Notes under the pieces: model-generated
The model's input: the letters and a program-made list of their open reading frames with translations, nothing else
Told to the model about the DNA's origin: nothing
Databases searched by the model: none
Part shown: in pieces, positions 51,364-60,649 of the stretch
How positions within the stretch are numbered: the stretch's first letter is position 1
Layout of the letters: each line of letters opens with the position of its first letter
Program-made: the position numbers and the translations under genes
From: Streptomyces microflavus
GTDB lineage: Bacteria > Actinomycetota > Actinomycetes > Streptomycetales > Streptomycetaceae
Length of the DNA: 64,000 nucleotides
Assembly: GCF_014650075.1 (NCBI RefSeq)
Contig: NZ_BMUG01000006.1
Span: 1-64,000 of the forward strand
Direction: 5' to 3'

Positions 51364-52596
51364 ATGGGATTCCATGTCGACTCCGAAGCCGGGCGGCTGC
51401 GCCGCGTCATACTGCACCGCCCCGATCTGGAACTGAAACGGCTGACCCCCTCCAACAAGGACGCGCTCCTCTTCGACGACGTCCTATGGGTGCGCCGGGC
51501 CCGGGAGGAGCACGACGGGTTCGCCGACGTCCTGCGCGACCGGGGAGTGGAGGTGCACCTCTTCGGCGACCTCCTCCAGGAGTCCCTGGACATCCCCGTC
51601 GCACGGCGGCTCGTGCTCGACCGGGTCTTCGACGAGAAGGAGTACGGGCCGCTCGCCACCGAGCACCTGCGCGCCGTCTTCGAGGAGCTGCCGTCCGCCG
51701 AGCTGGCGGAGGCGCTGGTCGGCGGGATGACCAAGCGCGAGTTCCTGGAGCGGCACAGCGAACCCACCTCCGTCCGCTTCCATGTCATGGACCTGGACGA
51801 CTTCCTGCTCGGCCCGCTGCCCAACCACCTCTTCACCCGGGACACCTCCGCCTGGATCTACGACGGGGTCTCCATCAACGCGATGCGCTGGCCCGCGCGG
51901 CAGCGCGAGACCGTCCACTTCGAGGCGATCTACCGCCACCATCCGCTCTTCACCGGACCGGACGCGGGCGTCTTCCACCACTGGTCGGAGGGGCAGGACG
52001 ACTACCCCTCCACCATCGAGGGCGGTGACGTCCTGGTCATCGGGCAGGGGGCGGTCCTGATCGGGATGAGCGAGCGCACCACCCCCCAGGCGGTGGAGAT
52101 GCTGGCCCGCGGCCTCTTCGACGCGGGCTCCGCGCGCACGATCGTGGCGCTCGACATGCCCAAGGGCCGGGCGTTCATGCACCTGGACACGGTGATGACC
52201 ATGATCGACGGCGATACGTTCACCCAGTACGCCGGGCTCGGCATGCTCCGCTCGTACACGATCGAGCCGGGCAGCGGCCCCCGCGAGCTGAAGGTCACCG
52301 ACCACCCGCCCGAGCACATGCACCGCGCCATCGCCGCAGCGCTCGGCCTCGACTCGATCCGGGTGCTCACCGCCACCCAGGACGTGCACGCGGCGGAGCG
52401 CGAGCAGTGGGACGACGGCTGCAACGTCCTGGCGGTCGAGCCGGGCGTCGTCGTCGCGTACGAGCGGAACGCGACCACCAACACCTATCTGCGCAAGCAG
52501 GGCATCGAGGTCATCGAGATCCGGGGCAGCGAGCTGGGCCGGGGGCGGGGCGGACCGCGCTGCATGAGCTGCCCGGTGGTGCGGGACCCTGTGTAG
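51364..52596 (+). CDS. arcA: Arginine deiminase
   Basis: A 410-residue arginine deiminase that hydrolyses arginine to citrulline and ammonia. Key motifs are visible: NHLFTRDTSAWIYDGVSINA, HLDTVMTMID and the catalytic cysteine in RCMSCPVVRDPV. Full length. It is followed by ornithine carbamoyltransferase and an amino-acid permease, the arginine deiminase pathway order, but no carbamate kinase gene is seen nearby. Confidence 0.95.
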   Translation: MGFHVDSEAGRLRRVILHRPDLELKRLTPSNKDALLFDDVLWVRRAREEHDGFADVLRDRGVEVHLFGDLLQESLDIPVARRLVLDRVFDEKEYGPLATEHLRAVFEELPSAELAEALVGGMTKREFLERHSEPTSVRFHVMDLDDFLLGPLPNHLFTRDTSAWIYDGVSINAMRWPARQRETVHFEAIYRHHPLFTGPDAGVFHHWSEGQDDYPSTIEGGDVLVIGQGAVLIGMSERTTPQAVEMLARGLFDAGSARTIVALDMPKGRAFMHLDTVMTMIDGDTFTQYAGLGMLRSYTIEPGSGPRELKVTDHPPEHMHRAIAAALGLDSIRVLTATQDVHAAEREQWDDGCNVLAVEPGVVVAYERNATTNTYLRKQGIEVIEIRGSELGRGRGGPRCMSCPVVRDPV

Positions 52597-52646
52597 TGCA
52601 GGCACTTATCAGACAGGGGACCAGCGGATTCCGGACCCAGGGGGCT

Positions 52647-52672
52647 GTATAGGAATGCAGGTAGTCGTATAG
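52647..52672. promoter_or_regulatory. Direct repeat GTATAG upstream of ornithine carbamoyltransferase
   Basis: GTATAG occurs at 52647 and 52667, 20 bases (two helical turns) apart, with ATGCAG between them. The surrounding stretch is AT-richer than the genes and 80-107 bases before the start of the next gene. It may be a regulator site, possibly ArgR-type, but the match to an ARG box is weak. Confidence 0.3.
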
Positions 52673-52753
52673 ACTTCCAGCACTGTTCGTCGATCCCCGC
52701 ACGATCCCTGCTGGGATCACCGCCAGATCCCGTCCCACCCTGGAGCCGTCACC

Positions 52754-53758
52754 ATGGCCATCGACCTCACCGGCCGCCCCTTCCTCAAGGAGCTGGACTT
52801 CACCGCGGAGGAGTTCCTCGGCCTGGTCGCGCTGGCCGGCGAGCTGAAGGCGGCCAAGAAGGCGGGGGCCGAGACCCAGCGGCTGCGTGGGAAGAACATC
52901 GCGCTGATCTTCGAGAAGACCTCGACCCGCACCCGCTGCGCGTTCGAGGTCGCCGCCGCCGACCAGGGCGCCTTCACCACCTACCTGGACCCCTCCGGCT
53001 CCCAGATGGGCCACAAGGAGTCGGTGAAGGACACCGCCCGGGTGCTCGGCCGGATGTTCGACGGGATCGAGTACCGGGGCGACAGTCAGCAGGTGGTCGA
53101 GGAGCTGGCCGCGTACGGCGGCGTCCCCGTCTTCAACGGGCTCACCGACGACTGGCACCCCACGCAGATGCTCGCCGACGTCCTGACCATGACCGAGCAC
53201 AGCGACAAGCCCGTCACACGGATGGCCTTCGCCTACCTCGGCGACGCCCGCTTCAACATGGGCAACTCCTACCTGATCACCGGCGCCCTGCTCGGCCTGG
53301 ACATCCGGATCGTCGCCCCCGAGATGTACTGGCCGGCCCCCTCCGTCGTGGAGCAGGCGGAGAAGCTCGCCGCGGTCAGCGGCGCGAAGGTCACGCTCAC
53401 CGCCGACGTCGCCGAGGGCGTCCGCGGCGCCGACTTCGTCGCCACGGACGTGTGGGTCTCGATGGGGGAGCCCAAGGAGGTCTGGGACGAGCGCATCGCC
53501 GCGCTCGCGTCGTACGCCGTGACGATGGACGTCCTGCGGGCCACCGGCAACCCGGACGTGAAGTTCCTGCACTGCCTGCCCGCCTTCCACGACCTGGGCA
53601 CCCAGGTCGGCCGGGACGTCCACGCCGCCCACGGGCTCACCGAGCTGGAGGTCACCGACGAGGTCTTCGAGTCGGCGCACTCGGTGGTCTTCGACCAGGC
53701 CGAGAACCGGATGCACACCATCAAGGCCGTGCTGGTGGCGACGCTGGCGGACGTGTAG
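52754..53758 (+). CDS. argF: Ornithine carbamoyltransferase
   Basis: A 334-residue ornithine carbamoyltransferase. The carbamoyl-phosphate site STRTR is at residues 57-61, and the ornithine-binding HCLPAFHD motif is present near the C-terminus. Next to arginine deiminase it could run in the catabolic direction (ArcB), cleaving citrulline to ornithine and carbamoyl phosphate; sequence alone does not decide. The permease gene follows on the same strand. Confidence 0.94.
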   Translation: MAIDLTGRPFLKELDFTAEEFLGLVALAGELKAAKKAGAETQRLRGKNIALIFEKTSTRTRCAFEVAAADQGAFTTYLDPSGSQMGHKESVKDTARVLGRMFDGIEYRGDSQQVVEELAAYGGVPVFNGLTDDWHPTQMLADVLTMTEHSDKPVTRMAFAYLGDARFNMGNSYLITGALLGLDIRIVAPEMYWPAPSVVEQAEKLAAVSGAKVTLTADVAEGVRGADFVATDVWVSMGEPKEVWDERIAALASYAVTMDVLRATGNPDVKFLHCLPAFHDLGTQVGRDVHAAHGLTELEVTDEVFESAHSVVFDQAENRMHTIKAVLVATLADV

Positions 53759-53940
53759 CCGCCTCGGGGTCAGCGGTTTGCATGGTTCCTCGCCCGATTG
53801 GGTGAACATGCGCGGGGGTGGCTACGATGTCGCCTCTGGTGGGGTTCGGGCTCGCACGCTCGAACCCCTTACCTGTGTCGCCGCCCACGCGCACACGGGG
53901 CCGTCCCCCCACTGCACCACCAGAGAAGAGAACGTCCCGC

Positions 53941-55413
53941 ATGAGCCCCGGCCTGCCGAATCCCGGCACCGCACACCGTCCCGGCCTGCGCCGCAAGAGC
54001 CCCGACCAGCTCATCGCCGAGTCCGGCGGCGACCTGGAGGGCCACGGCCTCAAGCGGACGATGGGCCTCTTCCAGCTCGTCTGCTTCGGCGTCGGGGCCA
54101 TCGTCGGCACCGGCATCTTCGTCGGCCTCTCCGACACCGTCGCCGAGGCCGGACCCGCCGTCGTCATCTCGTTCGTCCTGGCCGCGATCACCTGCATCTT
54201 CACCGCCTTCTCCTTCGCGGAGCTGGGCAGCGCGATCCCGGTCTCGGGAAGCTCGTACTCCTTCGCGTACGCCGCCCTCGGCGAGCGCACGGCGTTCCTC
54301 GTCGGCTGGTGCCTGATGCTGGAGTACGGCGTCTCGGTCTCCGCGGTCGCGGTGGGCTGGAGCCAGTACGTCAACGAGCTGCTGAACAGCCTGATCGGCT
54401 GGGAGCTGCCCGCGGCCGTCTCCGCCGGGCCCGGCGACGGCGGCGTGATCAACCTCCCGGCGGTCGTCGTGATCGCGATGGCCGCCACCCTGCTGGTGCG
54501 CGGCGTCCGGGAGAGCGCGACCGCGACCGCCGCCATGGCGGTCCTGAAGATCGGCATCCTGCTCGCGTTCTGCGTGATCGCGTTCACCGCGTTCCAGGAC
54601 GACAACCTCGTGCCGTTCGCGGGCCACGGCCTCGGCGGGATCACGGCGGGCGCCTCGCTGGCGTTCTTCTCGTACATCGGCTTCGACGCCATCACGACCG
54701 CCGGCGAAGAGGTCAAGAACCCCCGCCGGAACATTCCGATCGCCATCCTGATCTGCATCGGCGTCGTCACGCTGCTCTACTGCGCGGTGGCGCTCTCGGC
54801 CATCGGAGCCCTCGGCGCGGACGCCGTCTCCGACCGGCCCGCGGCCCTCTCGCTGGTCGTCAACCAGGTCACCGACTCCTCGGTCGGCGGGGGCATCATC
54901 GCCTTCGGCGCGGTCGTGGCCATCGCTTCCGTGGTGCTCGCCGTGATGTACGGGCAGACCCGCATCCTGATGTCGATGTCCCGCGACGGGCTGATCCCGC
55001 GCGTCTTCGAACGGGTCTCGCCCAAGACCCACACGCCGGTCGCCAACACCTGGATCGTGGCCTGCGTCTTCGCCGTACCGGCGGCCTTCGTCCCGCTCGA
55101 CGTCGTCGTCAACCTGACGACCATCGGCACGCTCGCCACCATGGTCGCCGTCAATGTGGCCGTCGTGGTGCTCCGCCGCCGCAACCCCGAGCTGGAACGC
55201 TCCTTCCGGGTGCCGCTCTACCCGGTGAGCCCGGTGCTCGGCGTGGTGTTCTGCCTGTATCTGATGTACGGGACCGGCTGGACGACCTGGGTCCAGTTCG
55301 CGGTCTTCCTCGCCGCCGGTTCGCTGCTCTACGCCTGCTACGGGCGCAAGCGGTCCCGGCTGGTCAGCTCTCCGGGGACGGGCCCGGCTGGGACGGTATC
55401 GCCGGAAGCGTGA
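53941..55413 (+). CDS. APC-family amino-acid permease
   Basis: A 490-residue transporter of the amino acid-polyamine-organocation superfamily with about 12 hydrophobic segments (LVCFGVGAIVGTGIFVGLSD, SLAFFSYIGFDAITTAGEEV, MYGQTRILMSMSRDG). Position behind arcA and argF suggests arginine, ornithine or citrulline transport. ATG 53941 is chosen; the open frame from 53818 has no membrane or domain content. The last 50 bases overlap the end of the convergent ATPase gene. Confidence 0.88.
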   Translation: MSPGLPNPGTAHRPGLRRKSPDQLIAESGGDLEGHGLKRTMGLFQLVCFGVGAIVGTGIFVGLSDTVAEAGPAVVISFVLAAITCIFTAFSFAELGSAIPVSGSSYSFAYAALGERTAFLVGWCLMLEYGVSVSAVAVGWSQYVNELLNSLIGWELPAAVSAGPGDGGVINLPAVVVIAMAATLLVRGVRESATATAAMAVLKIGILLAFCVIAFTAFQDDNLVPFAGHGLGGITAGASLAFFSYIGFDAITTAGEEVKNPRRNIPIAILICIGVVTLLYCAVALSAIGALGADAVSDRPAALSLVVNQVTDSSVGGGIIAFGAVVAIASVVLAVMYGQTRILMSMSRDGLIPRVFERVSPKTHTPVANTWIVACVFAVPAAFVPLDVVVNLTTIGTLATMVAVNVAVVVLRRRNPELERSFRVPLYPVSPVLGVVFCLYLMYGTGWTTWVQFAVFLAAGSLLYACYGRKRSRLVSSPGTGPAGTVSPEA

Positions 55414-55888
55414 ACCAGACGGCCTTGCCGTGCTCCGTGGTGCGGTGACCGCAGGCGGAGCTGAGGGTCCGGATGAGCAGCAGGCCGCGGCCGTGCTCCT
55501 GCCAGGGGTCGACCTCGTAACCGTGCGGCGGCCGGGACAGGTCGCCGGGCGGAGCGGGGTCGTGGTCGTGCACCTCGACCTGGCAGCCGGTGGGCAGCAG
55601 CTCCACGACCAGCTCGATCGGCTCGCTGCTCACCGTGTGCTCGACGGCGTTGGCCACCAGCTCGGCGGTGAGCAGCTCGGCGGTGTCGCTGTCCGCCGGG
55701 GCATGGATGTCCGACAGGGCGGTACGGACGAGAGCGCGGGCGATCGGCACGGCTGCCGTGGAGTGCGGCAGGGCGATCCGCCAGGAGGCGGGAACAGGGA
55801 CATCGGGCGGCACGGCGGGGTTCCGTTCGGGAGCGGGTCTTCCTTGTAGCGGGACTTCTCGACTCATCGGGGTCTTCCGACTCGTCAT
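55364..55888 (-). CDS. Histidine-kinase-like ATP-binding regulatory protein
   Basis: A protein of the RsbW-like HATPase class: PIARALVRTALSD, ELLTAELVANAVEHT (N box), VEVHDHDPAPPGD and EHGRGLLLIRTLSSACGHR. Such proteins regulate sigma factors or partners in streptomycetes. The start is uncertain: ATG 55888 has GGGAGAG upstream and gives 174 residues, ATG 55867 has GGAAGA, and ATG 55948 would include a Ser-Arg repeat. Its 3' end overlaps the permease gene tail to tail by 50 bases. Confidence 0.78.
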   Translation of the reverse strand: MTSRKTPMSREVPLQGRPAPERNPAVPPDVPVPASWRIALPHSTAAVPIARALVRTALSDIHAPADSDTAELLTAELVANAVEHTVSSEPIELVVELLPTGCQVEVHDHDPAPPGDLSRPPHGYEVDPWQEHGRGLLLIRTLSSACGHRTTEHGKAVWFTLPAIPSQPGPSPES

Positions 55889-55946
55889 CGGGCTCTCCCG
55901 ACTCCTCGTCGGGGTTTCTCGACTCACTCGACTCATCACTCGACTC
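55860..55946 (-). repeat. CGACTC tandem repeat with in-frame start codons
   Basis: CGACTC (GAGTCG on the gene strand) occurs at 55860, 55878, 55899, 55920, 55929 and 55941; every spacing (18, 21, 21, 9, 12) is a multiple of three. Read in frame it gives SRETPTR-SRESPMT-SRKTPM-type units. Several units carry their own ATG with a purine-rich sequence before it. Confidence 0.7.
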
Positions 55947-56168
55947 ATCGGCATCGCGTATCGAGACTTCCTGGGGTCAACCTTACGAACCGCACGGCCC
56001 TGGCCATAGAGGCGGTCGGCCGGTGCAAACAGGACTTTCGCCACAACAGTCTCACGGTCGGCGTATCGCGACCTCGTGACGACGGTCACGTACGAGTGAT
56101 AACTTCGGTGGTGGAACGCGACCCGCGCCCGGTCGGCAACCCGCCCGAATGCTGAAGGGAACCCCTTC

Positions 56169-56996
56169 ATGAGCTCGTTTCCCAGCTCCGCCCCGCGCGT
56201 GGAGGAGTGGCGCCATCTGCGGATCACCCGGGACGACGGTGTGGTGACCGTCACACTGGACCGCCCCGAGAAACTCAACGCCCTCACCTTCGGTGCCTAC
56301 GCCGATCTGCGCGACCTGCTCGCCGAGCTGACCCGGGAGCGATCCGCCCGCGCCCTCGTGCTGGCCGGCGAGGGGCGCGGCTTCTGCTCCGGGGGCGACG
56401 TCGAGGAGATCATCGGCGCCACCCTCGCCATGGACACCGCCGCGATCCTGGAGTTCAACCGGATGACCGGCCAGGTCGTACGGGCCCTGCGCGAGTGCCC
56501 CTTCCCGGTCGTCGCCGCCGTCCACGGGGTCGCCGCCGGAGCCGGAGCCGTCCTCGCCCTCGCCGCCGACTTCCGGGTCGCCGACCCCTCCGCCCGCTTC
56601 GCCTTCCTCTTCACCCGGGTCGGCCTCTCCGGCGGGGACATGGGCGCCGCCTACCTTCTGCCCCGGGTCGTCGGCCTCGGCCACGCCACCCGGCTGCTGA
56701 TGCTCGGCGACCCCGTCCGGGCCCCCGAGGCGGAGCGGATCGGGCTGATCAGCGAGCTGGCCGAGGAGGGGCAGGCCGACGCCCGCGCCGCCGAGCTGGC
56801 CCGCCGCCTCGCCGACGGCCCCGCCCTCGCCCTCGCCCAGACCAAGGCGCTGCTCACCGCCGAACTGGACATGCCGCTCGCCGCCTCCGTCGAGCTGGAC
56901 GCCAACACCCAGGCCCTCCTGATGCACGGCGAGGACTACGCGGAGTTCCACGCCGCCTTCACCGAGAAGCGGCCGCCGAAGTGGCGGGGGAGGTGA
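56169..56996 (+). CDS. Enoyl-CoA hydratase/isomerase family protein
   Basis: A 275-residue crotonase-fold protein with the oxyanion-hole regions AGEGRGFCSGGDVEEI and VHGVAAGAGAVLALAADF. The acid/base glutamate of classical hydratases is not certain here. It is followed after 5 bases by an aryl-CoA monooxygenase/reductase fusion, so it probably acts on the ring-reduced or hydroxylated aryl-CoA. Start ATG 56169 with GAAGGGAA upstream. Confidence 0.88.
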   Translation: MSSFPSSAPRVEEWRHLRITRDDGVVTVTLDRPEKLNALTFGAYADLRDLLAELTRERSARALVLAGEGRGFCSGGDVEEIIGATLAMDTAAILEFNRMTGQVVRALRECPFPVVAAVHGVAAGAGAVLALAADFRVADPSARFAFLFTRVGLSGGDMGAAYLLPRVVGLGHATRLLMLGDPVRAPEAERIGLISELAEEGQADARAAELARRLADGPALALAQTKALLTAELDMPLAASVELDANTQALLMHGEDYAEFHAAFTEKRPPKWRGR

Positions 56997-57001
56997 CGGC
57001 C

Positions 57002-59284
57002 ATGCCGACCCCTGTGCGGAGCGTCGCGGTCATCGGCGGCGGCCCCGGCGGCCTCTACGCCGCGGCCCTGCTCAAACGGCTCGACCCGGACCGCGCGATC
57101 ACCGTGTACGAGCGCAACGCACCCGACGACACCTTCGGCTTCGGCGTCGTCCTCTCCGACGAGACCCTCGGCGGGATCGAGCACGCCGACCCGGAGGTCT
57201 ACCGGGCACTGAGCCGTGAGTTCGTCCGCTGGGACACCATCGACATCGTCCACCGCGGCCGCACCCACACCTCCGGCGGCCACGGCTTCGCCGCCCTCGG
57301 GCGCCGCCGGCTGCTGGAGATCCTGCACGAGCGCTGCACCGCCCTCGGCATCGACCTCCGCTTCCGCACCGCCGCCCCGCCCGCCGCCGAGCTCGCCGCC
57401 CGCCACGACCTGGTCATCGCCGCCGACGGGGTGCACAGCGCGACCCGCGAGGCGCACGCGGACGCCTTCGGCCCGGCCGTCACCGAGCACCGCAACCGCT
57501 ACATCTGGCTCGCCGCAGACTTCGCGCTCGACGCCTTCCGCTTCGAGATCGCCGAGACCCCGTACGGCGTCATGCAGCTGCACGGCTACCCGTACGCCGC
57601 CGACGCCTCCACCGTCATCGTCGAGATGCGCGAGGAGGTGTGGCGTGCCGCCGGACTCGACACCTGCGACCCGGCCGAATCCACCGCCCGCTGCGCCAAG
57701 TTCTTCACCGAGGCCCTCGACGGCAGGCCCCTGCGCGCCAACAGGTCCAGCTGGCTCACCTTCCGTACGGTCACCAACTCCCGCTGGTCGCACGGGAACA
57801 CGGTCCTCATCGGGGACGCCGCCCACTCCGCGCACTTCTCCATCGGCTCCGGCACCAAGCTCGCCGTCGAGGACGCCCTCGCGCTGGCCGCCTCCATCGA
57901 GGAACAGCCGGACCTGCCCGCCGCGCTGGCCGCGTACGAGGCCGAGCGCCGCCCGGTCGTCGCCTCCACCCAGCGGGCGGCGGCGGCCAGTCTGCGCTGG
58001 TTCGAGGAACTGGCCGGCTACGTCGACCAGCCGCCCCGCCGCTTCGCGTTCAACCTGCTCACCCGCAGCCGCCGGGTCACCCACGACAACCTGCGGCTGC
58101 GCGACGCCTCCTTCACCGCCGCCGTCGAGGAGGAGTTCGGCTGCCCGCCCGCCACCCCGCCGATGTTCACCCCGCTGCGGCTGCGCGGCCTCGAACTGCG
58201 CAACCGGGTCGTCGTCTCACCCATGGACATGTACTCGGCCACCGACGGGCTCCCCGCCGACTTCCACCTCGTCCACCTCGGCGCCCGGGCGCTCGGCGGC
58301 GCCGGACTCACCATGACCGAGATGGTCTGCGTCAGCCCCGAGGGCCGTATCACCCCCGGCTGCACCGGCCTGTGGACCGACGAACAGGCCACCGCCTGGC
58401 GGCGGATCACCGACTTCGTCCACACCTCGGCCCCCGGCGCGGCCATCGGCGTCCAGCTCGGCCACTCCGGCCGCAAGGGCTCCACCCGGCTGATGTGGGA
58501 GGGCATCGACCAGCCCCTGGAGACCGGCAACTGGCCGCTGTCGGCCGCCTCCCCCCTGCCGTACCGGCCAGGCGTCAACCAATTCCCGCAGGAGCTGGAC
58601 ACCGCCGGACTCGCCACCGTACGCGAGCAGTTCGTCCGGGCGGCCCGCCGCGCGGCTACCGCCGGCTTCGACCTCCTCGAACTCCACTGCGCCCACGGCT
58701 ACCTGCTCTCCGGCTTCCTCTCCCCGCTCACCAACCACCGCACCGACGGCTACGGCGGATCACTGGCCGCGAGACTCCGCTTCCCCCTCGAAGTCTTCGA
58801 CGCCGTCCGCGAGGTCTGGCCCGAGGACCGCCCGATGACCGTCCGGATCTCCGCCACCGACTGGGCCGAGGGCGGCACCGACGCGGAGGACGCCGTCGCG
58901 ATCGCCCGCGCCTTCGCCGAGCACGGGGCGGATGCCATCGACGTGTCCACCGGCCAGGTCGTCCCCGAGGAACGCCCCGAGTTCGGCCGCTCCTACCAGA
59001 CCCCGTACGCCGACCGGATCCGCAACACTGTGGACGTCCCCGTCATCACGGTGGGCGCCATCTCCTCCTGGGACGACGTCAACTCCCTGCTCCTGGCGGG
59101 CCGCGCCGACCTCTGCGCCCTGGCCCGCCCCCACCTGTACGACCCGCACTGGACGCTCCACGCGGCGGCCGAACAGGGCTACACCGGACCGGGCGCACCC
59201 TGGCCGCTCCCGTACGGCGCGGGCAGCCGCCCCCCGCCCACGGGCCGCACGGACGGGCCGAAGCCGCGGCTCAGGCTGGAGTGA
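57002..59284 (+). CDS. Bifunctional aryl-CoA monooxygenase/reductase (salicylyl-CoA 5-hydroxylase-like)
   Basis: A 760-residue fusion. Residues about 1-375 are an FAD-dependent aromatic hydroxylase (AVIGGGPGGLYAAALLKRLD, VLIGDAAHSAHFSIGSGTKL). Residues about 380-745 are an Old Yellow Enzyme-type FMN barrel (LRNRVVVSPMDMYSATDG, LGHSGRKGSTRLMWEG, HCAHGYLLSGFLSPLTNHR). This architecture is that of salicylyl-CoA 5-hydroxylase and of 2-aminobenzoyl-CoA monooxygenase/reductase. The nearby CoA ligase resembles 2-aminobenzoate-CoA ligases, so either substrate is possible. Its end overlaps the convergent small gene by 14 bases. Confidence 0.88.
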   Translation: MPTPVRSVAVIGGGPGGLYAAALLKRLDPDRAITVYERNAPDDTFGFGVVLSDETLGGIEHADPEVYRALSREFVRWDTIDIVHRGRTHTSGGHGFAALGRRRLLEILHERCTALGIDLRFRTAAPPAAELAARHDLVIAADGVHSATREAHADAFGPAVTEHRNRYIWLAADFALDAFRFEIAETPYGVMQLHGYPYAADASTVIVEMREEVWRAAGLDTCDPAESTARCAKFFTEALDGRPLRANRSSWLTFRTVTNSRWSHGNTVLIGDAAHSAHFSIGSGTKLAVEDALALAASIEEQPDLPAALAAYEAERRPVVASTQRAAAASLRWFEELAGYVDQPPRRFAFNLLTRSRRVTHDNLRLRDASFTAAVEEEFGCPPATPPMFTPLRLRGLELRNRVVVSPMDMYSATDGLPADFHLVHLGARALGGAGLTMTEMVCVSPEGRITPGCTGLWTDEQATAWRRITDFVHTSAPGAAIGVQLGHSGRKGSTRLMWEGIDQPLETGNWPLSAASPLPYRPGVNQFPQELDTAGLATVREQFVRAARRAATAGFDLLELHCAHGYLLSGFLSPLTNHRTDGYGGSLAARLRFPLEVFDAVREVWPEDRPMTVRISATDWAEGGTDAEDAVAIARAFAEHGADAIDVSTGQVVPEERPEFGRSYQTPYADRIRNTVDVPVITVGAISSWDDVNSLLLAGRADLCALARPHLYDPHWTLHAAAEQGYTGPGAPWPLPYGAGSRPPPTGRTDGPKPRLRLE

Positions 59285-59744
59285 CCCCCGCCGCCCCGGC
59301 CGCGGTCAGGCAGGTGTGGCAGAGGCAGGGTGTGGGGTGGGGCAAGGTGTGCCACCGTTCGGCGCGCAACTCGGCGGCGAGCCCTTCGAGCCGTGCGGCG
59401 GTCTCCTCCGCCTCCTCCCGGCCGTCCCAGACCTGGCCCGCGTCGTTCTCCGCCTCGCGCCGCAGCACCGCCGGGCTGCGGACCAGGGCGGCCCGGAAGG
59501 TGTGCAGGTGGTGCGTGGCCATGTCCAGGGTGATGTAGGCACCGGTGTGCCGCCCCGGCCCCACGGTCGTCACCTGCTCGTGGCCGCCGGGCCGGGAGCC
59601 GATGACGTACACCTTCGCCCCGCCCCGGTACGCCTTGGTCCCGGGCCGCAGCTCCTGCCCGCCGTCCCCGTACCGCCGCCACCGCACCACATTGGCGGCG
59701 ATCAGCCAGAGCGGCTCGGGTGGGGGAGCGAGGGGCGGGGTCAT
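59271..59744 (-). CDS. Conserved hypothetical protein with C-terminal cysteine pair
   Basis: A 157-residue protein with a beta-rich start (VVRWRRYGDGGQELRPGTKA, GAKVYVIGSRPGGHEQVTTV) and a C-terminal CLCHTC. GGAGGATGAGGC precedes the ATG. The cysteines could bind a metal. I do not recognise a characterised family. It ends inside the last codons of the convergent monooxygenase gene and lies downstream of the PaaX gene on the same strand. Confidence 0.7.
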   Translation of the reverse strand: MTPPLAPPPEPLWLIAANVVRWRRYGDGGQELRPGTKAYRGGAKVYVIGSRPGGHEQVTTVGPGRHTGAYITLDMATHHLHTFRAALVRSPAVLRREAENDAGQVWDGREEAEETAARLEGLAAELRAERWHTLPHPTPCLCHTCLTAAGAAGVTPA

Positions 59745-59818
59745 GCCTCATCCTCCCCTCCGGGTCACCCCCGGGGCACCCGGATTTTCCCCGCGCGGGC
59801 CCTCGGCGAGCCCCGCGC

Positions 59819-60640
59819 TCACCCCCGCACGAACCGCTCCCCGGCGTCCCGCAGCCTCTCGTGCAGCTTGCCGAAGACCTCCGCCGAGCGGCCGCCCGGC
59901 CACCCCTTCGGCAGCAGCTCCTCCGGCAGCCCCGGGTCCGCGTACGGGAGTTGGCGCCAGGAGTCCAGGGCCAGCAGATAGTCCCGGTAGGCGTCCTGCG
60001 GCCGGGGGCCCTCCTCGGTTCCCGGGGGCGACTCCCACTCCCGGAGCACCGGCTCGTGCAGTTCCAGGAAGTCCCGGTGGAGGCGGGCCACCGCGTCCAG
60101 GTCCCACCAGCGGGCCACCGACTCACGGGTCGCGGCGAAGCCCAGGTGGTCGCCGCGGAACAGGTCGACGTACGGGGCGAGTTCGAGGCGCTCCAGGGTG
60201 TGCCGGGTCTCCTCGTAGAGGCCGGCCGGGGCGATCCACACCCCGGGGGCGGCCGTGCCGAAGCCGAGACGGGCCAGCCGGGAGCGCAGCAGATGGCGCT
60301 TGGCGCGCTCGGCCTCGGGGACGGAGAAGACCGCGAGGACCCAGCCGTCGGCGAGTCGGTGCGCCGGACGGCCGTAGATGCGCCCGTCGCCGTCGTCGAG
60401 CAACTGGCGGGCGTCCGGCGACAGGGCGTACCCCGCCGAGCCGTCCGCCGCCCGCGCGGCGACCAGCAGCCCGCGCCGCTTCAGCCGCGAGACGCAGGAC
60501 CGTACGGAAGGCGCGTCGACACCCACGGCGTGCAGCAGCCGGATCAGCTCCGCCACCGCGAAGGGCGAGCCGTCCGCCGGACGGCCGTAGGCGCCGTAGA
60601 GCGTGACGATCAGGGAACGGGGGGTGCGCAGCTCGGCCAC
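59819..60640 (-). CDS. PaaX-family transcriptional regulator
   Basis: A 273-residue PaaX-type repressor with an N-terminal winged helix (SLIVTLYGAYGRPADGSPFA, PSVRSCVSRLKRRGLLVAAR) and the PaaX C-terminal domain (YRDYLLALDSWRQLPYADPG). PaaX proteins sense aryl-CoA thioesters such as phenylacetyl-CoA. It lies 9 bases after the CoA ligase gene and is probably cotranscribed with it, so it would sense the ligase product. Start GTG 60640. Confidence 0.88.
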   Translation of the reverse strand: MAELRTPRSLIVTLYGAYGRPADGSPFAVAELIRLLHAVGVDAPSVRSCVSRLKRRGLLVAARAADGSAGYALSPDARQLLDDGDGRIYGRPAHRLADGWVLAVFSVPEAERAKRHLLRSRLARLGFGTAAPGVWIAPAGLYEETRHTLERLELAPYVDLFRGDHLGFAATRESVARWWDLDAVARLHRDFLELHEPVLREWESPPGTEEGPRPQDAYRDYLLALDSWRQLPYADPGLPEELLPKGWPGGRSAEVFGKLHERLRDAGERFVRG

Positions 60641-60649
60641 GTGATCACT

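Noticed and set aside
47012..51417. Long minus-strand frames opposite Hen1 and Pnkp
   Set aside because: Antisense to enzymes with all catalytic motifs; no domain content.
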